64,000 nucleotides of DNA, from contig JAYESD010000003.1 in assembly GCA_036927565.1 (NCBI GenBank), positions 188,251,499 through 188,315,498 of the forward strand, written 5' to 3'. Within the stretch, counting starts at the first letter, position 1. Each line of letters begins with the position of its first letter. Position numbers and translations under genes: made by a program. The notes under the pieces were generated by a model. The model was not told where the DNA came from. It worked only from the letters and a program-made list of their open reading frames with translations, and made no database searches. Positions 32,660 through 43,368 of the stretch are shown here, in pieces. The stretch comes from Tuctoria greenei (lineage: Eukaryota; Streptophyta; Magnoliopsida; Poales; Poaceae).

Positions 32660-32691
32660 TTTCGTCGCAATAACCCGGAATCCTGGTAGTG
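32660..32691 (-). repeat. Right terminal inverted repeat of the CACTA element
   Basis: On the - strand it reads CACTACCAGGATTCCG and then TTATTGCGACGA. The following ATT (32692-32694) pairs with ATT at 263-265. Confidence 0.8.
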
Positions 32692-32850
32692 ATTATCTTC
32701 CGCTGTACATTAAGTATTGTAAAATACTTCCACTATTTATATAAATAAAACATTGTATTTTGTCGTATTCTTTTTGTGTGTGCTGTTGGGTGCCGCATTG
32801 CACGGCGCCACACTCTGCGATTCGTGGAATGTGTAGACCCGGTCTTCACA
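32692..32850 (+). mobile_element. Tekay-C 5' LTR tail, first copy
   Basis: Directly after the CACTA terminus: ATTATCTTCCGCTG, an AT-rich stretch with ATAAATAAAAC (32743-32753) that could be a polyadenylation region, and an end near CTTCACA. It is called LTR because an initiator-Met primer site starts three bases later. The LTR body left of the CACTA insertion is inferred to be 1-265 plus sequence outside the window. Confidence 0.65.
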
Positions 32851-32853
32851 GCC

Positions 32854-32865
32854 TGGTATCAGAGC
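32854..32865 (+). promoter_or_regulatory. Tekay-C primer-binding site (initiator Met tRNA), first copy
   Basis: TGGTATCAGAGC is the standard complement to the 3' end of plant initiator Met tRNA and marks the base just inside a 5' LTR. It is duplicated at 43357-43368. Confidence 0.9.
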
Positions 32866-34510
32866 CGCATTGGGAATAGCATGCTCAAAAAGAGCCTATT
32901 TTGAAAACTTAAGAGTAGTCAAGTGAGGATTAGTTACTATGCCCACATAAGGTCTATTATAGTATTAGTTACTTAAGGTGGCAAGCTCACTTATGTGTTA
33001 CTATATTCTGTAACGACGCTCCAACGTCAGGTAAGAGGAAAGCTACGCCACCGCAAGCAGATCCATTGCGGTAAGCTCACCATGCGAGAGGTAGCATGTG
33101 ATTGTTTCTGTGGCTTGGCATGGAAATGTTAATATGAGTCTCTGAAACTTTCCATGTTTCTGAGAACATATGACACGCGGTACCCCAACGTGCTTCAAAG
33201 TTAGTGGGAGCCCCCGTCAGGTGGGACATAACCCGATGCACCCCCTACTGGTGCAGCACTATGCAAAGACATGGGACCCCGTCGGGTGGTATAAAACCCG
33301 GTCATGTACCTCGAGACGTGGCTTATCTCGCGGCGGCCCGTATGGAATGATACGGGACGAATGTTTTTACTTTCATATATATTATCATGAATTGTTCGCC
33401 TGTGCGGGCTGTGCTGTATGGCACCATATGTTCGATATACCATTTGTGTGTAGCTGCAGGACATTAACCACGTTCTAAGTAGCTCGAGTAGAAGACGTTT
33501 GCGAAGTGAACGTCATTACTGTCATCGTTGAGACGTATGCCGGAATACCAGCCTAGGATTTTTCCTTGGTGAGGGCGTAGTACCGGCATTGCATTCGAGT
33601 TTCATCAGGCACGTCGACGACGATATCCAGCTGGTGTTGTGACTCGACAACAAGTAAGAAAATTTCCAACATAGGACTAAGTTTGAATTTGTAATATCTG
33701 TTTTTGAGCGTGCTGGTCAGATTTAAAATTAATTGTGTGGTCGCTGTGATAAGCGGGCATGTGGTTTGGGAGCTTGAGGAAGTCATCCACAAGTTTCATT
33801 TTCAGCTCCAAGACAGATTTCAAGATTTAAAACTAGAAAACTTCATTTCAACTTAAATTGCCCAGTTCCTGGTTCAAACTGTGAACTGGACAGAAAATTG
33901 ACTAAGTTTGGAATCACATAACTTCCTGTATAATTCATCACTGTAGGTGTACAATACATGTTTTGAGAGTTTAGAGCGTTCTATAAAACTCTTATGTTCA
34001 ACTCCAGATCATAATCCCCCTGTAAACTAATGAAAAATTCAAATTTCCAAACTCTGTTTAATCTGGACAGAGACTGGACAGTTTTTCTATCCTGTCACTG
34101 TCTTGATCATATCTCTTAATAGAATCGATGAATGACTTCATGTAATTCATTTCAGTAATCCTGGGGATGTATGCAACAATGTTGTAATTTATGATTTTTG
34201 CATATATTAATGTTTTGTATCTGGAAAATTGTGGACAAAATAAGCCTTAAACAAAGGAGATGCTGTCAAAATTTCTGCAGAAAACTGTCAAGTTGCAAAA
34301 ATCATATCTTCTCATACGGGAATCATCTGGAGGCAAATAAATAAATTATGGAAATCTAATTTAGTGTACTACAACTTTGTAGTTGAACTCAAGTCATGAA
34401 TGTGCCTCTAACTGGATGAAAATTTTGAATTTCTCCAGACTGGTTAGAATGAACAGAAACAGAGACAGAATTCCAGTGTTATGTTTCTTTCGGCATTTTA
34501 ATTTGAATTC
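32866..34510 (+). mobile_element. Tekay-C leader, first copy, up to the Tat-B insertion
   Basis: A 1.6-kb untranslated leader between primer site and ORF0. It contains a GC-rich part with repeated GTGGGACATAACCCG / GGTGGTATAAAACCCG phrases (33220-33305) and then an AT-rich part. Short ORFs on both strands are incidental. It ends GAATTC at the Tat-B LTR. The element continues at 58186. Confidence 0.75.
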
Positions 34511-35402
34511 TGTCGGTACCCTGGGTACCGTATACCCCTTGAAAATGCAAAGATTTCAAGGAAATGTCATCTACTTGATTTGAAGACCTTCGGAGGCCCA
34601 CATGTCAGACATAACCGGACCCGCTTCCCCAATATGTTTAGTCTCAGGGTCGCCACGTGTACCATCAAATGGAGCTACCACCCACAAGCGGGAAGCTCCG
34701 GGCTATGTACCATAACGGCACCCCCGGACCTAACCCCAGATCGAGGGAAGCTCCAGGACTGACACGTGTCTGGTGGCACCGGACCTATCTGTTCCTCACA
34801 GCATACACCGGAGCTGCCACGTGTCCTACCGTCGGATCTTCAGCCTCAAACCTACGGTAGACTCCACAACGGCTCCGGATCTTCAAAGGGGAATCAAGGA
34901 CTTCAAGACCCAATTAAGTGTCATTAATACTATGTTAATGACACATGATTGGACGACCTTAATTACCAGTAACGGTGCTGTCAAAGCCCGTAACTCGGTC
35001 ATTAAGGGTATTAAGCACATCAAATGTGTATTAATATTAGTAACCGCCGGGGCCACATGTCGGGCCAGGCAAACATGTAACGGCATGTCCTTATACTATA
35101 AAAGGACAGGCCGACGATACATGGGAGGACTGATCTGACCTGCTCTGATCTGATCTGGTCAAATCGGCTCACGCGCTCACTCAACTCGCATCACCTGAGT
35201 AGAGTTCATACATCCAATACAACACCAACACATCCCGTTTAGTAGGGTATTACGCTCAGGCGGCCCAAACCACATAAATCTTTGTGTCTCCTGTGTCATT
35301 TTACATTTCACCTTCTTGAATCTCCACGCGCCCACATCGAACTTCAAACTCCACAAACACTTTAGTAGTGTCGGGAGATCTGCCAGATCAAAACCACCGA
35401 CA
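34511..35402 (+). repeat. Tat-B 5' LTR, first copy (duplicate)
   Basis: 892 bp, from TGTCGGTACC to ACCGACA, with TATAAAAGG near 35097-35105. The same 5' flank (AATTC) as at 45011 shows it is a duplicate of that LTR, not a separate insertion. A primer-site region GTTGGCGAGCCAGG follows. Confidence 0.93.
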
Positions 35403-35442
35403 GTTGGCGAGCCAGGTAGGGGGGCACCTGAGATTTCAAGAA

Positions 35443-37860
35443 TTGTGAACTCAGCTGCTGAATCATCCAATGGTCATCCCGCTGTTCAAGCTGTTGGGGG
35501 CAATCCCTCCAATATGCAGCCACCAACAAAAACCTCAGTTCCAGCAGGAGTCACACTTCCACCACCGCTACCTCCACCAGCAAATCAAGCTGGGCAACGC
35601 GATGGTGCACCAGCGTCAATCACTGCGTCGGCAAATCATGACAACCTGGAACACGCGCTCCATGCAGTACGTGCTCTCCTTCAGCGCCCACCACCTCCGG
35701 ATGCATCCCGGGATGCAATGGAGCAGTGGAGGGCCAATGTGGAACACTTGGTTGTAGCAGTTGCCGACCGCAACAGTAACCAGGGTCCTCCTCCTTTAGG
35801 ACGAGCCCCGTCGCAGCGACGGACCTTGTCTGGTAGACTTGGTCCGCACGTTTCCAACAACAGGAGACGTGCTGCATCACAGCAAGTGACGTCGTTGCCC
35901 TCCGGGGCGCGACGCACTCACACGGTATCAAGACTTTCAAATCATGACCTCCGGGCGGAGCTTGATCGCCGATACCGTCAACAAGACGACCGAGTCCATA
36001 TCGAGCGTGCTCGTGAATGACGAGAAGATCAGGACATTCCTGCTCCTGAAGGAGTAGGAGGAGGCTGTTCAGCCCTGACCATGCATTTGCATATGGTCAG
36101 GTGGCCACAGAAATTTCAGCCTCACCTGCCGGAGAAGTTTGACGGGACCGTTAATCCCGTCGAATTTCTTCTGATTTACTCCACTGCAATTCTAGCAGCT
36201 GGAGGAAATGAGGCTGTAATTGCCAACTATTTTCCAGTAGCTTTAACTGGGACCCGCCTGGTCCTGGTTTATGAGCCTTCCACCCAACTCCATCAACAGT
36301 TTGGGAGGAGTTCTGCCGGCAGTTCACCGCCAACTTCGGGAGTTCATACACCCGACCAGGCACCGAACTGGACCTTTTTGCAGTCGTGCAAAAAGGGGGA
36401 GAATCCCTGCGATCATTCATCCAGAGATTCTCTCAGGTACGAAACACTATCCCTTCTATCTCTAGCGCTTCTGTCATTGTGGCATTTAGACAGGGCGTAC
36501 GGGACAAGAAGATGTTGGAGAAATTGGCGATCAAGGAGATCACCAGTGTCACGGAACTCTTTAGCTTGGCTGACAAATGTGCCAGAACTGCGGAGGGCCG
36601 TGAAATGCACTCCAAACCACCTCCGGAGGATCACAAGAAATCCTCCAAAGGAGAAGCCACTACCTCCGGGGGTGGCAAAAAGAAGAAAAAGACCAACGGC
36701 GAGAAGAAGCCGTCGGCCGGCGCATCAAATGCTACAGCTGCTGCAGCTCCGGGTGGCCGGGGGCCACGCCCCGAGAAGCGACCTCGACCGTCTTATGAAG
36801 ACAGTGGCAAACCCAAGGTGTGGTTTCCAATTCATAAGACGGAGAACCACAGTTTGGAAGACTGTCGGGAGGTCCAAAACCTTGTCGAGCGCTACAACAA
36901 TCGCCGGGAAGAAGTTCCTTTCCGACAGGGGGAAGGAAAACAAAAAGTTGACGCAGCTCCGGCTGAAGAGGAGTTAGGTTTTCAGGATCCTAAAAAGGTC
37001 CCGAAGGCCGTCTACACCTCCGTTGATGATGATTCTGACGTCTCTGACAACGAGCGTCAGAAGACCATGAACACCATTTTTGGTGGATCATGGGACATCA
37101 CCTCCCGCCGCGTCCTCAAGACAATGCGTCGGGACATGGCCGTTGTAGCTCCTATAGCCAGGGCGGAGCCTCATCGAAAGTGGATGGACACAACCATCAC
37201 TTTTGATGCTTCGGACTGCCCTCGAAGCATGGTTGGAGCAGGCCAGTTACCTTTGATGGTATCTCCTACCATCAATAACATCCAGCTCCATCATGTTATG
37301 ATAGACGGATGTTCGGGGTTGAACCTCAAAAGCTTCGAAGCTTTTACCAAGCTTCAGCTCCGACCTTCGGATCTTCATCCCTCCCGACCTTTCTACGAAG
37401 TAGGTCCGGGAGCCATTACCCCACTCGGTGCTATTACCCTCCCCGTTACCTTCGGGACCTGGGAGAAGTATCGCACTAAAAAGTTGGTCTTTGACGTTGC
37501 TCAGATCAACTTACCTTTCAATGCCATCTTGGTAGGCCTGCCTTATACAAATTCATGGCAGCTGCTCATTATGTCTACCTGGTGTTAAAGATGCCAACAC
37601 CAGTAGGCGTTCTCCAGATCCGCAGAGATCGCACCGCCAGAGTAACCGCTCTGGAAGAACTTCATGCGCTTACTACGGCGCAAGAGGAGGACTCCAGACT
37701 GGAGCAAGCTCCAAAACCCCCGAGCATTCATCAGCGAGGCTCAACTTCTGCACCTCGTGTGCAGCCAAGCGGCGACCCCGACATTCCCCTCAAAATCGTC
37801 CAAATCGGTTTTGATGTCGCTCAGACCACCCGTATATCGGGGGGACTGAATGACAAATAG
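35443..37860 (+). pseudogene. Tat-B gag and protease, first copy (broken)
   Basis: The counterpart of the gag start has ATG changed to TTG (35443-35445). A one-base loss near 36015 gives a stop at 36018-36020, and a frameshift near 36260 splits the gag core. The 36386-37588 frame carries the gag C-terminal part, the Lys-rich region and a Cys/His box in which the first Cys is Phe (KVWFPIHKT). It also carries the protease, whose active site reads IDGCSGLNL instead of DGG. Another one-base loss near 37532 (GGG to GG) moves the end to another frame. ISGGLNDK and TAG (37858-37860) follow. Confidence 0.88.
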
Positions 37861-38349
37861 GAACTCGCGCTCATTGCTTTACTCCGGGCTAATGTCGACA
37901 TGTTTGCCTGGCAACCGTCACAAATGTTTGGGATCCCCAGGGAAGTGATTGAGCACAATCTGATGATCTACCTCGACGCTCGACCCGTGCATCAGAAGCC
38001 TCGGAAGCAATCCGTGGAGCGATAAAACTTCATTCGACAAGAAGTGAAGAAGTTGCTCGAAGCTGGATTCATCCGAGAAGTCTTCCATCCAAAATGGCTG
38101 GCAAACCCAGTCATTGTGCCCAAGGCCGGCAGGAAGCTTCGGATGTGTATTGACTACACAACACTAAATAAGGCATGTCCAAAAGATCCATTACCACTAC
38201 CTAAAATAGATCAGATAGTGGATTCCACCTCCGGGTGTGAATTACTGTGTTTCCTAGACACATATTCTGGGTATCATCAAATCAGAATGTCTAGGGAAGA
38301 TGAAGAGCATACCTCTTTCATCACAGTAGATGGATTGTACTGTTATACA
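37861..38349 (+). pseudogene. Tat-B RT fragment cut at the duplication junction
   Basis: It continues in the frame of the protease end after TAG. A TAA follows VER (38022-38024), then RT sequence FIREVFHPKWLANPV and ACPKDPLPLPKIDQIVDSTS to DGLYCYT. The frame then runs into CACTA sequence (38350 on), producing a chimeric ORF that ends at 38460. Lacks the YVDD active site, which lay beyond the breakpoint. Confidence 0.92.
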
Positions 38350-39496
38350 TGGATAATGAAAAGTTGGAGCGCAAGACAGGTATCCTTGACCCTACTAGGA
38401 TTGCAAAGGTGCTATTCGACGTCAAGGCGGATCAAGACTCAGCACAGTTCAAACACATGAAAAGAAAAGATTTTGAAAAAGAAATCACAAAACTTAAGAA
38501 GGATAAAAGGACAGAAGTTGCAGCTTACATAGGACATGCGATGTTTAACTTTGTCAGAGACGGCAAGGACCTCGTAAAGGCTCCGTACCACTTAGAGTAA
38601 GATCGACACATGACATTGACATAGCAATTATTGGTAATTGTTAACACGTGTGTTTGTATGTTTGCAGTAATCACTACATAATGATCTTCATCAAGCCAAT
38701 GCAGGGAATGGCAACAGTCTTGGACTCGGCCGATTTCTCACCAGATAGTTACAAAGATTTCCTTTCCATTTTGAAATCGTGCGTTTATTCAATAATTTTA
38801 ATTTATGCACATTTAGAATGTGTTGACAAGTTTTATATGACATTTCTTGTATTACAGCGCTTGGTGGTTTTACGCGGAATGGCTTGGCGGTGAGAGACCT
38901 TCCAATACGAATGCATTAGACATTAAAACGTATTATGCTTGTCCGAAGCAGCCTGCTGGGAGTGTCTTATGCGGGTATTATGTATGCGAGCATCTTCGGA
39001 CCGCCGGCGTATATAGAGTGAATCGTGAGGATGTAAGTTATCCTTAATGTCGATACCTTATTTTCTTACTTTTGTGTTTCATTTTCATTGTAACTAGCAT
39101 AGTTTAATACTTATATTCTCTGTTGTTCAATATTACCAGAAACATTATTTTAATATTTTGATTCCAAGATAAAAATTCAATTGCTCATAGTACAACTGTT
39201 CCAAAAATACCAAATAAATTCCTGTATACTCTCACTTTGATATATACTTTGAGATTGTTCAAACCAATACATTCTGAACCTTGTTATGTGTTATATTGCA
39301 GCACACGAAGAATCTGAACTAAGTATTGCCGGTTTGTAGAAGTATTCCTAGTGGAGGAGCCGACAGGATTGCTGCTGAACTCTGTCAATTCATTCATCAC
39401 AAAATTTTGCACAAAAGAGGGGAGTTCTTTGATGAGGATGGTGCAGCAGCTGATGTGCCAGAACTTTGCGACTATGCCAATAGATACAGTTTTTAG
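38350..39496 (+). pseudogene. Ulp1-type protease domain of the CACTA second gene, copy 2 (5' truncated)
   Basis: Only the C-terminal exons are present: 38350-38596 (NEKLERKTGILDPTRIAK), 38668-38778 (NHYIMIFIKP, LDSADFSPDSY), 38858-39032 (WWFYAEWLGG, QPAGSVLCGYYVCEHL) and 39302-39496 (GGADRIAAELCQF to ANRYSF and TAG). All introns keep GT..AG and no stop interrupts the joined exons except at 39317, where a one-codon change in the last exon needs checking in context. The presumed catalytic His, Asp, Gln and Cys are all present, unlike copy 1. It lacks a promoter and N-terminal part and starts within the RT fusion. Confidence 0.85.
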
Positions 39497-40124
39497 TGAA
39501 AACTTGTAAACTTTGAGATGAATTGTATCTGTAACTTGTACATATGTATATTGTTCTAGTGAAATTGACTTCTGTGATGATATTATTGTTGGCTTTTGTT
39601 CTTTGATGATATTATTGATTTTTGTTCTGTGATTATATTAAATTGACCTAGAAATTAGAAATAACAGCAGTAGTACTGCATAGGTTATACCTTATTATAG
39701 GAGGTTATTAACCAATGGCTAGGCATGTCTGTGAAAAACAATAATCAAAGATGGCTAGATACAAGTAAAGAACCATCTATGATAACCTAATTATCTCAGG
39801 CGGTTACTATTATGGTAGAAATCGGCTACAGTAAAAGGTCTTCACAGAGGAACAATGACATTGAGTTCATTAACACAAAACAATACTACTGTACAAAACA
39901 AGAAAAACAACATCACGAAACAAGAAAACCAACATCATAAACCCTTTCTTCCTCGCGCCGAGGGCGCGCGCACGGCGCCGCCATGGCGGGTCTCGCCGGC
40001 CCCGGAGATCTTGCCGCTGGCCTTTCCAGTGCGCCAAGTAACTGATGCGCCGCACGAGGTCTGCGGAGAAGTTAAGAAGCCGTGGTGCAGGGACGCGTGC
40101 GCGACGTTCCACATGGATACTTAA
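39497..40124. other. Spacer, duplicate of 28991-29611
   Basis: Same AT-rich flank, GGCGGTT motifs (39691-39800) and GC-rich segment as in the first unit. No supported gene. Confidence 0.5.
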
Positions 40125-40233
40125 ATCCCCTGCAGTACTGCAGGTGCATTAGAAGTCACTGACATGTGGGTCCCACAGAGCATAGGGCCCACATGTCAGT
40201 CACTTCTAATGCACCTGTAGTACTGCAGGGGAT
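40125..40233. repeat. MITE-like hairpin, duplicate copy
   Basis: Same 109-bp inverted repeat as 29612-29720. A GTCACTTCTAATGC arm base pairs slightly better here than in the first copy (CACCTC there). Confidence 0.9.
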
Positions 40234-40468
40234 TCGGTTCCACAAGAGAGATGGAAGGATCTCTAAAGATCGTCTTCCACAGTGGTTTAATTGTGCCGCA
40301 CGAGGTCTGCAAAGAGTTAATGCGCGGGAAACGAACTGCTCCCTTGTCTACTCTGCACAGACCATATAGCCGCGTCGTCGGTTCTGTACAAGCACATAAC
40401 TTTTGCACTCCTTTCTTCTTCTTCCATCGTTCCACCTCCTAGCCCGGCGCCGACGAACCACCATAGCC

Positions 40469-40912
40469 ATGGCCAACCTTCCGCCTCCTAGCCCGCCGAG
40501 GCAGCCACCCTGTGAGCGGATATGCTCCAACTCCCCCAAGAGGGTGAACGACGACCAGCGCCTCATTATGGCGCGAGAGGCGTACAACAGTACGTCTCGG
40601 GCCTTGGACGCCTTGGGTCTTGGTACCCTTCCCGAGTTTCCGGGAATGGATACCACCGGTCGCTACCTCTACGCCCTCACGGGTGTGGCCGATCGCCTGG
40701 ACATCTTGTCCGGGACGATGGCCCAGGAGCTCGGCGCCGAGGGCCGTTGTGCCCTGGTGGCGGTGACGGAGAGGAACTTCCGTCACGGTGGGGTTCCACT
40801 GCCGGTGCAGCCGGAGCAATCGACTCAGCCGGAGCAGCCAACCCACTCTCCTGATGCATCATCGCCGGAGGAGGAGGAGGAGGAGGAGGAGGAGGAGGAG
40901 GAGGAGGAGGAG

Positions 40913-40945
<33 letters not shown>

Positions 40946-41098
40946 AATGACGACGATGACGACGATGACGATAACGACGGCGACGATGACGGCGACCACC
41001 ACCACCACGACGATGACGACGACGACGAGGATGAGGAGGACCGCTTGTCGTGGTTTGAGAAGTTGGGGGAGAGGGAGGAGGAGGCGGGGCCGGCATAG
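40469..41098 (+). CDS. Acidic accessory protein of the CACTA element, copy 2
   Basis: An intact ORF of 209 codons from ATG 40469, the same start context as 29957. An upstream in-frame ATG at 40403 is not conserved in copy 1, so 40469 is preferred. It shares PPSPPRQPPCERICSNSPKR, LGTLPEFPGMDTTGRYLYAL, LTGVADRLDILSGTMAQ and the end DRLSWFEKLGEREEEAGPA. The linker is shorter (one PVQPEQ unit missing) while the Glu run is longer, and the Asp region differs in length and in Gly/His content. Both copies stayed open since duplication despite indels in multiples of three. Confidence 0.65.
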
Positions 41099-42011
41099 TA
41101 GTTTTAGGAGTTCTTGTACATATTTCTTTTGTAGTTTTAGGAGTTCTTGTACATGTTTATCTTCAATTCTGTTCTTGTACATATTTCTTGTGTTTTGTAA
41201 TATATATGTGTTCATTCGTGTCATTGAATACTGGTGTGTTAGAATTTCTGGATTTCAATCAAGAGAATGTGCTCTAAGTTTAGTGATGTGTTAATCTGTC
41301 ACAAGTGAACCGAGCAAATTGGATAAAAACAAAAGATCTTAGGGTTTGAAGATCATCTCGTTTTGTAATTGCAAAGCTAAAGGAGACAAACAATGACTTT
41401 AAGCGCGTCTCGCATAACTTTGTGATCGATGGACATCCGATCTATCGCCCATCGTTGTCTCCTATTTGGGTTTCTTACGTAGTGTAATTGGTTGATCATG
41501 TTTGCAGTCCGTGCATGTTAGACATAGCTAGAATTAAAACACCTCGGTCATGTTTAACAACACTAACATGCATGCATATATATATATACCTCAAACCTCG
41601 GTAATGCGTGCAGGACTAGGCCCATGTTTGCTGCAAGGCGTACCGTGGCACGGACGCACGGTCACGAAATTGGCTTAGGCGTGTATGGACGGATTTTTTT
41701 TATATAACGAAAAAATTGTTTTTCCCCGCGTGTAAATTTACTCCTAATGGGACACGTCGAGCCGTTGGGACCGAGAGGATGCAAATCGCGGTTTCGAGGA
41801 ATCCGGGGCCACCGACCGGTTCATAATTGAGTGTGGTTTCCTCTAGCGTCTGATCATCTCGACACGCCCGCTTAGACGACGACCCGCTATAAAGGCTCAC
41901 CATCCTTTTGCTTCTCCACCGCACCACTCCTTAGATCCTAGCCTCTAAACTTCTCCCCCCACCACCGTCGACCACCTCTCGCTCTTTCTCTGCACCTCCA
42001 TCGCCACACAA
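41099..42011. other. Flank of accessory gene copy 2, AT run and TATA box
   Basis: Duplicate of 30584-31507. The TATAAAGG copy lies at 41888-41895 and a short AT run at 41577-41588. Confidence 0.6.
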
Positions 42012-42224
42012 ATGGGTAGCCCCGCGCCAAAGCGCTCTAGGCCATCGACGTCCTCCGAACCTCCTTCTCCGTTTCCATCGCCGCCGGCAATGCCGGTGGA
42101 ACTGATGGCAGCGCCCGCATCTCCGCCCGCGGTGCCTGCACTTCCTCATCTCGATTGGGTTGACCATATTATTCGCCACGCGTGTGAAATAGTCGCGATA
42201 CTGTACTATTCGCCACGGATGTGA
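42012..42224 (+). CDS. Short gene start entering the terminal repeats, copy 2
   Basis: Same 70-codon ORF as 31508-31720 with a few substitutions (PHLDWVDHIIRH, then IVAILYYSPRM). It stops at the same point in the repeats. The conserved length and frame after duplication are weak support for function because divergence is low. Confidence 0.4.
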   Translation: MGSPAPKRSRPSTSSEPPSPFPSPPAMPVELMAAPASPPAVPALPHLDWVDHIIRHACEIVAILYYSPRM

Positions 42225-43020
42225 AATCGTTGCAACACCATACTATTCGCCATGAATGTAAAAATGTTGCCATACCGTACTATTCGCTACGGATGTGAAA
42301 TCATTGCAACACCGTACTATTCGCCGCGAATGTGAAAACGTCGTGATACCATATTATTCGCCACGAGTATGAAATCGTCGCGATACCGTACTTATCGCCA
42401 CAGATGTGAAATCGTCGCAAATAACGTACTATTCGTCGCAATACGTTAAACCGTTGCAATAACATACTATTTGCCACGAACGTGGAGTCGTTGCAATACC
42501 ATACTTTTTGCTATGAATGTGGCATCGTTGCAACACCATTATTTTTGTTGCAATACGTTAAATCATCGCAATACGTTAAACCGTTGCAATACCATACTAT
42601 TTGCTACGAACATGGAGTCGTCGCAATACCATACTTTTTTCCACGAATATGGCATCGTTGTAACACCGTTATTTTTGTTGCAATATGTTAAATCGTCGCA
42701 ATACATTAAAACGTTGCAATACCATACTATTTGCCACGAACGTGGAGTCGTTGCAATACCATACTTTTTGCCACGAATGTGGCATCGTTGCAACACCATT
42801 ATTTTCGTTGCAATACGTTAAATCGTCGCAAACGTTAAACCGTTGCAATACCATACTATTTGCAACGAACGTGGAGTTGTTGCAGTACCATACTTTTTGC
42901 CACGAATGTGACATCATTGCAACACCGATGTTTTTGTCGCAATACATTAAATCATCGCAATACGTTAAATTGTTGCAATACCATATATTTGCCTCCAACG
43001 TGGAGTCGTCGCAATACCAT
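42200..43020 (+). repeat. Right subterminal arrays, duplicate copy
   Basis: Same 37-bp and 130-bp units as 31690-32520. A two-base loss (CGCAAACGTTAAAC at 42826-42839) distinguishes the copies. Confidence 0.93.
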
Positions 43021-43162
43021 ACTATTTGCCACGGATGTCAAGTCATCGCAATAACCTATTGCCACGGCTGTTATCACCACGAGTCGGAAAAACTATTGCG
43101 ACGTTCTATTTCGTTGCGACAACAACCTATCGCGACGAATTTCGACCTACTGCAATGATTTT

Positions 43163-43194
43163 TTTCGTCGCAATAACCCGGAATCCTGGTAGTG
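43163..43194 (-). repeat. Right CACTA terminal repeat, duplicate copy
   Basis: Reads CACTACCAGGATTCCG on the - strand. It has the same ATT flank, so this is a duplicated end without a partner left end of its own. Confidence 0.8.
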
Positions 43195-43368
43195 ATTATC
43201 TTCCGCTGTACATTAACTATTGTAAAATACTTCCACTATTTATATAAATAAAACTTTGTATTTTGTCGTATTCTTTTCGTGTGTGCTGTTGGGTGCTGCA
43301 TTGCACGGCGCCACACTCTGCGATTCGTGGAATGTGTAGACCCGGTCCTCACAGCCTGGTATCAGAGC
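43195..43368 (+). mobile_element. Tekay-C LTR tail and initiator-Met primer site, duplicate copy
   Basis: LTR tail 43195-43353 and TGGTATCAGAGC at 43357-43368. This is the copy that lies contiguous with Tat-B and then with the coding part of Tekay-C at 58186. Confidence 0.75.

Larger units (their letters stand above)
266..32691 (-). mobile_element. CACTA (En/Spm-type) DNA transposon, about 19.5 kb without the nested retrotransposon
   Basis: The left terminus reads CACTGCAAGGATTCCG. The right terminus, read inward on the - strand, is CACTACCAGGATTCCG. Both are followed by TTGC(A/G)ACGA and then by long subterminal tandem arrays sharing the motifs GCCACGAA and GTTGCA. Inside are a TNP2-like transposase gene (- strand, 19538 to 2929), a Ulp1-protease fusion gene (+ strand, 25274-28990) and small accessory genes. 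Tat-A (5793-18761) is inserted in the transposase gene. The strand given is that of the transposase. The termini differ at about six of 30 positions, so two related elements sharing ATT flanks is an alternative. A single element explains the LTR continuity better. Confidence 0.75.
27833..38349 (+). repeat. Tandem duplication, first unit (about 10.5 kb)
   Basis: It starts inside the Ulp1 gene (ATACATGGATAATG) and runs through the right CACTA end, the Tekay-C leader and Tat-B 5' LTR, gag, protease and part of RT to TGTTATACA. The second unit, 38345-48848, has the same order with scattered substitutions and small indels. Start-to-start spacing is 10,512. Confidence 0.95.

Noticed and set aside
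31967..32744. Overlapping ORFs through the right array (also 42471-43247)
   Set aside because: Products of the 37- and 130-bp repeats on both strands.
33170..33478. Paired ORFs in the Tekay-C leader (and 43673-43894)
   Set aside because: Overlap on both strands, not conserved in length between the duplicates, and lie in an untranslated leader.
34511..38349. A third independent Tat insertion
   Set aside because: It has the same left flank as Tat-B, no 3' LTR and ends at the duplication junction, so it is a duplicate.
32660..43194. A second complete CACTA element ending at 43194
   Set aside because: There is no left terminus between 32692 and 43194; the second right end is part of the tandem duplication.
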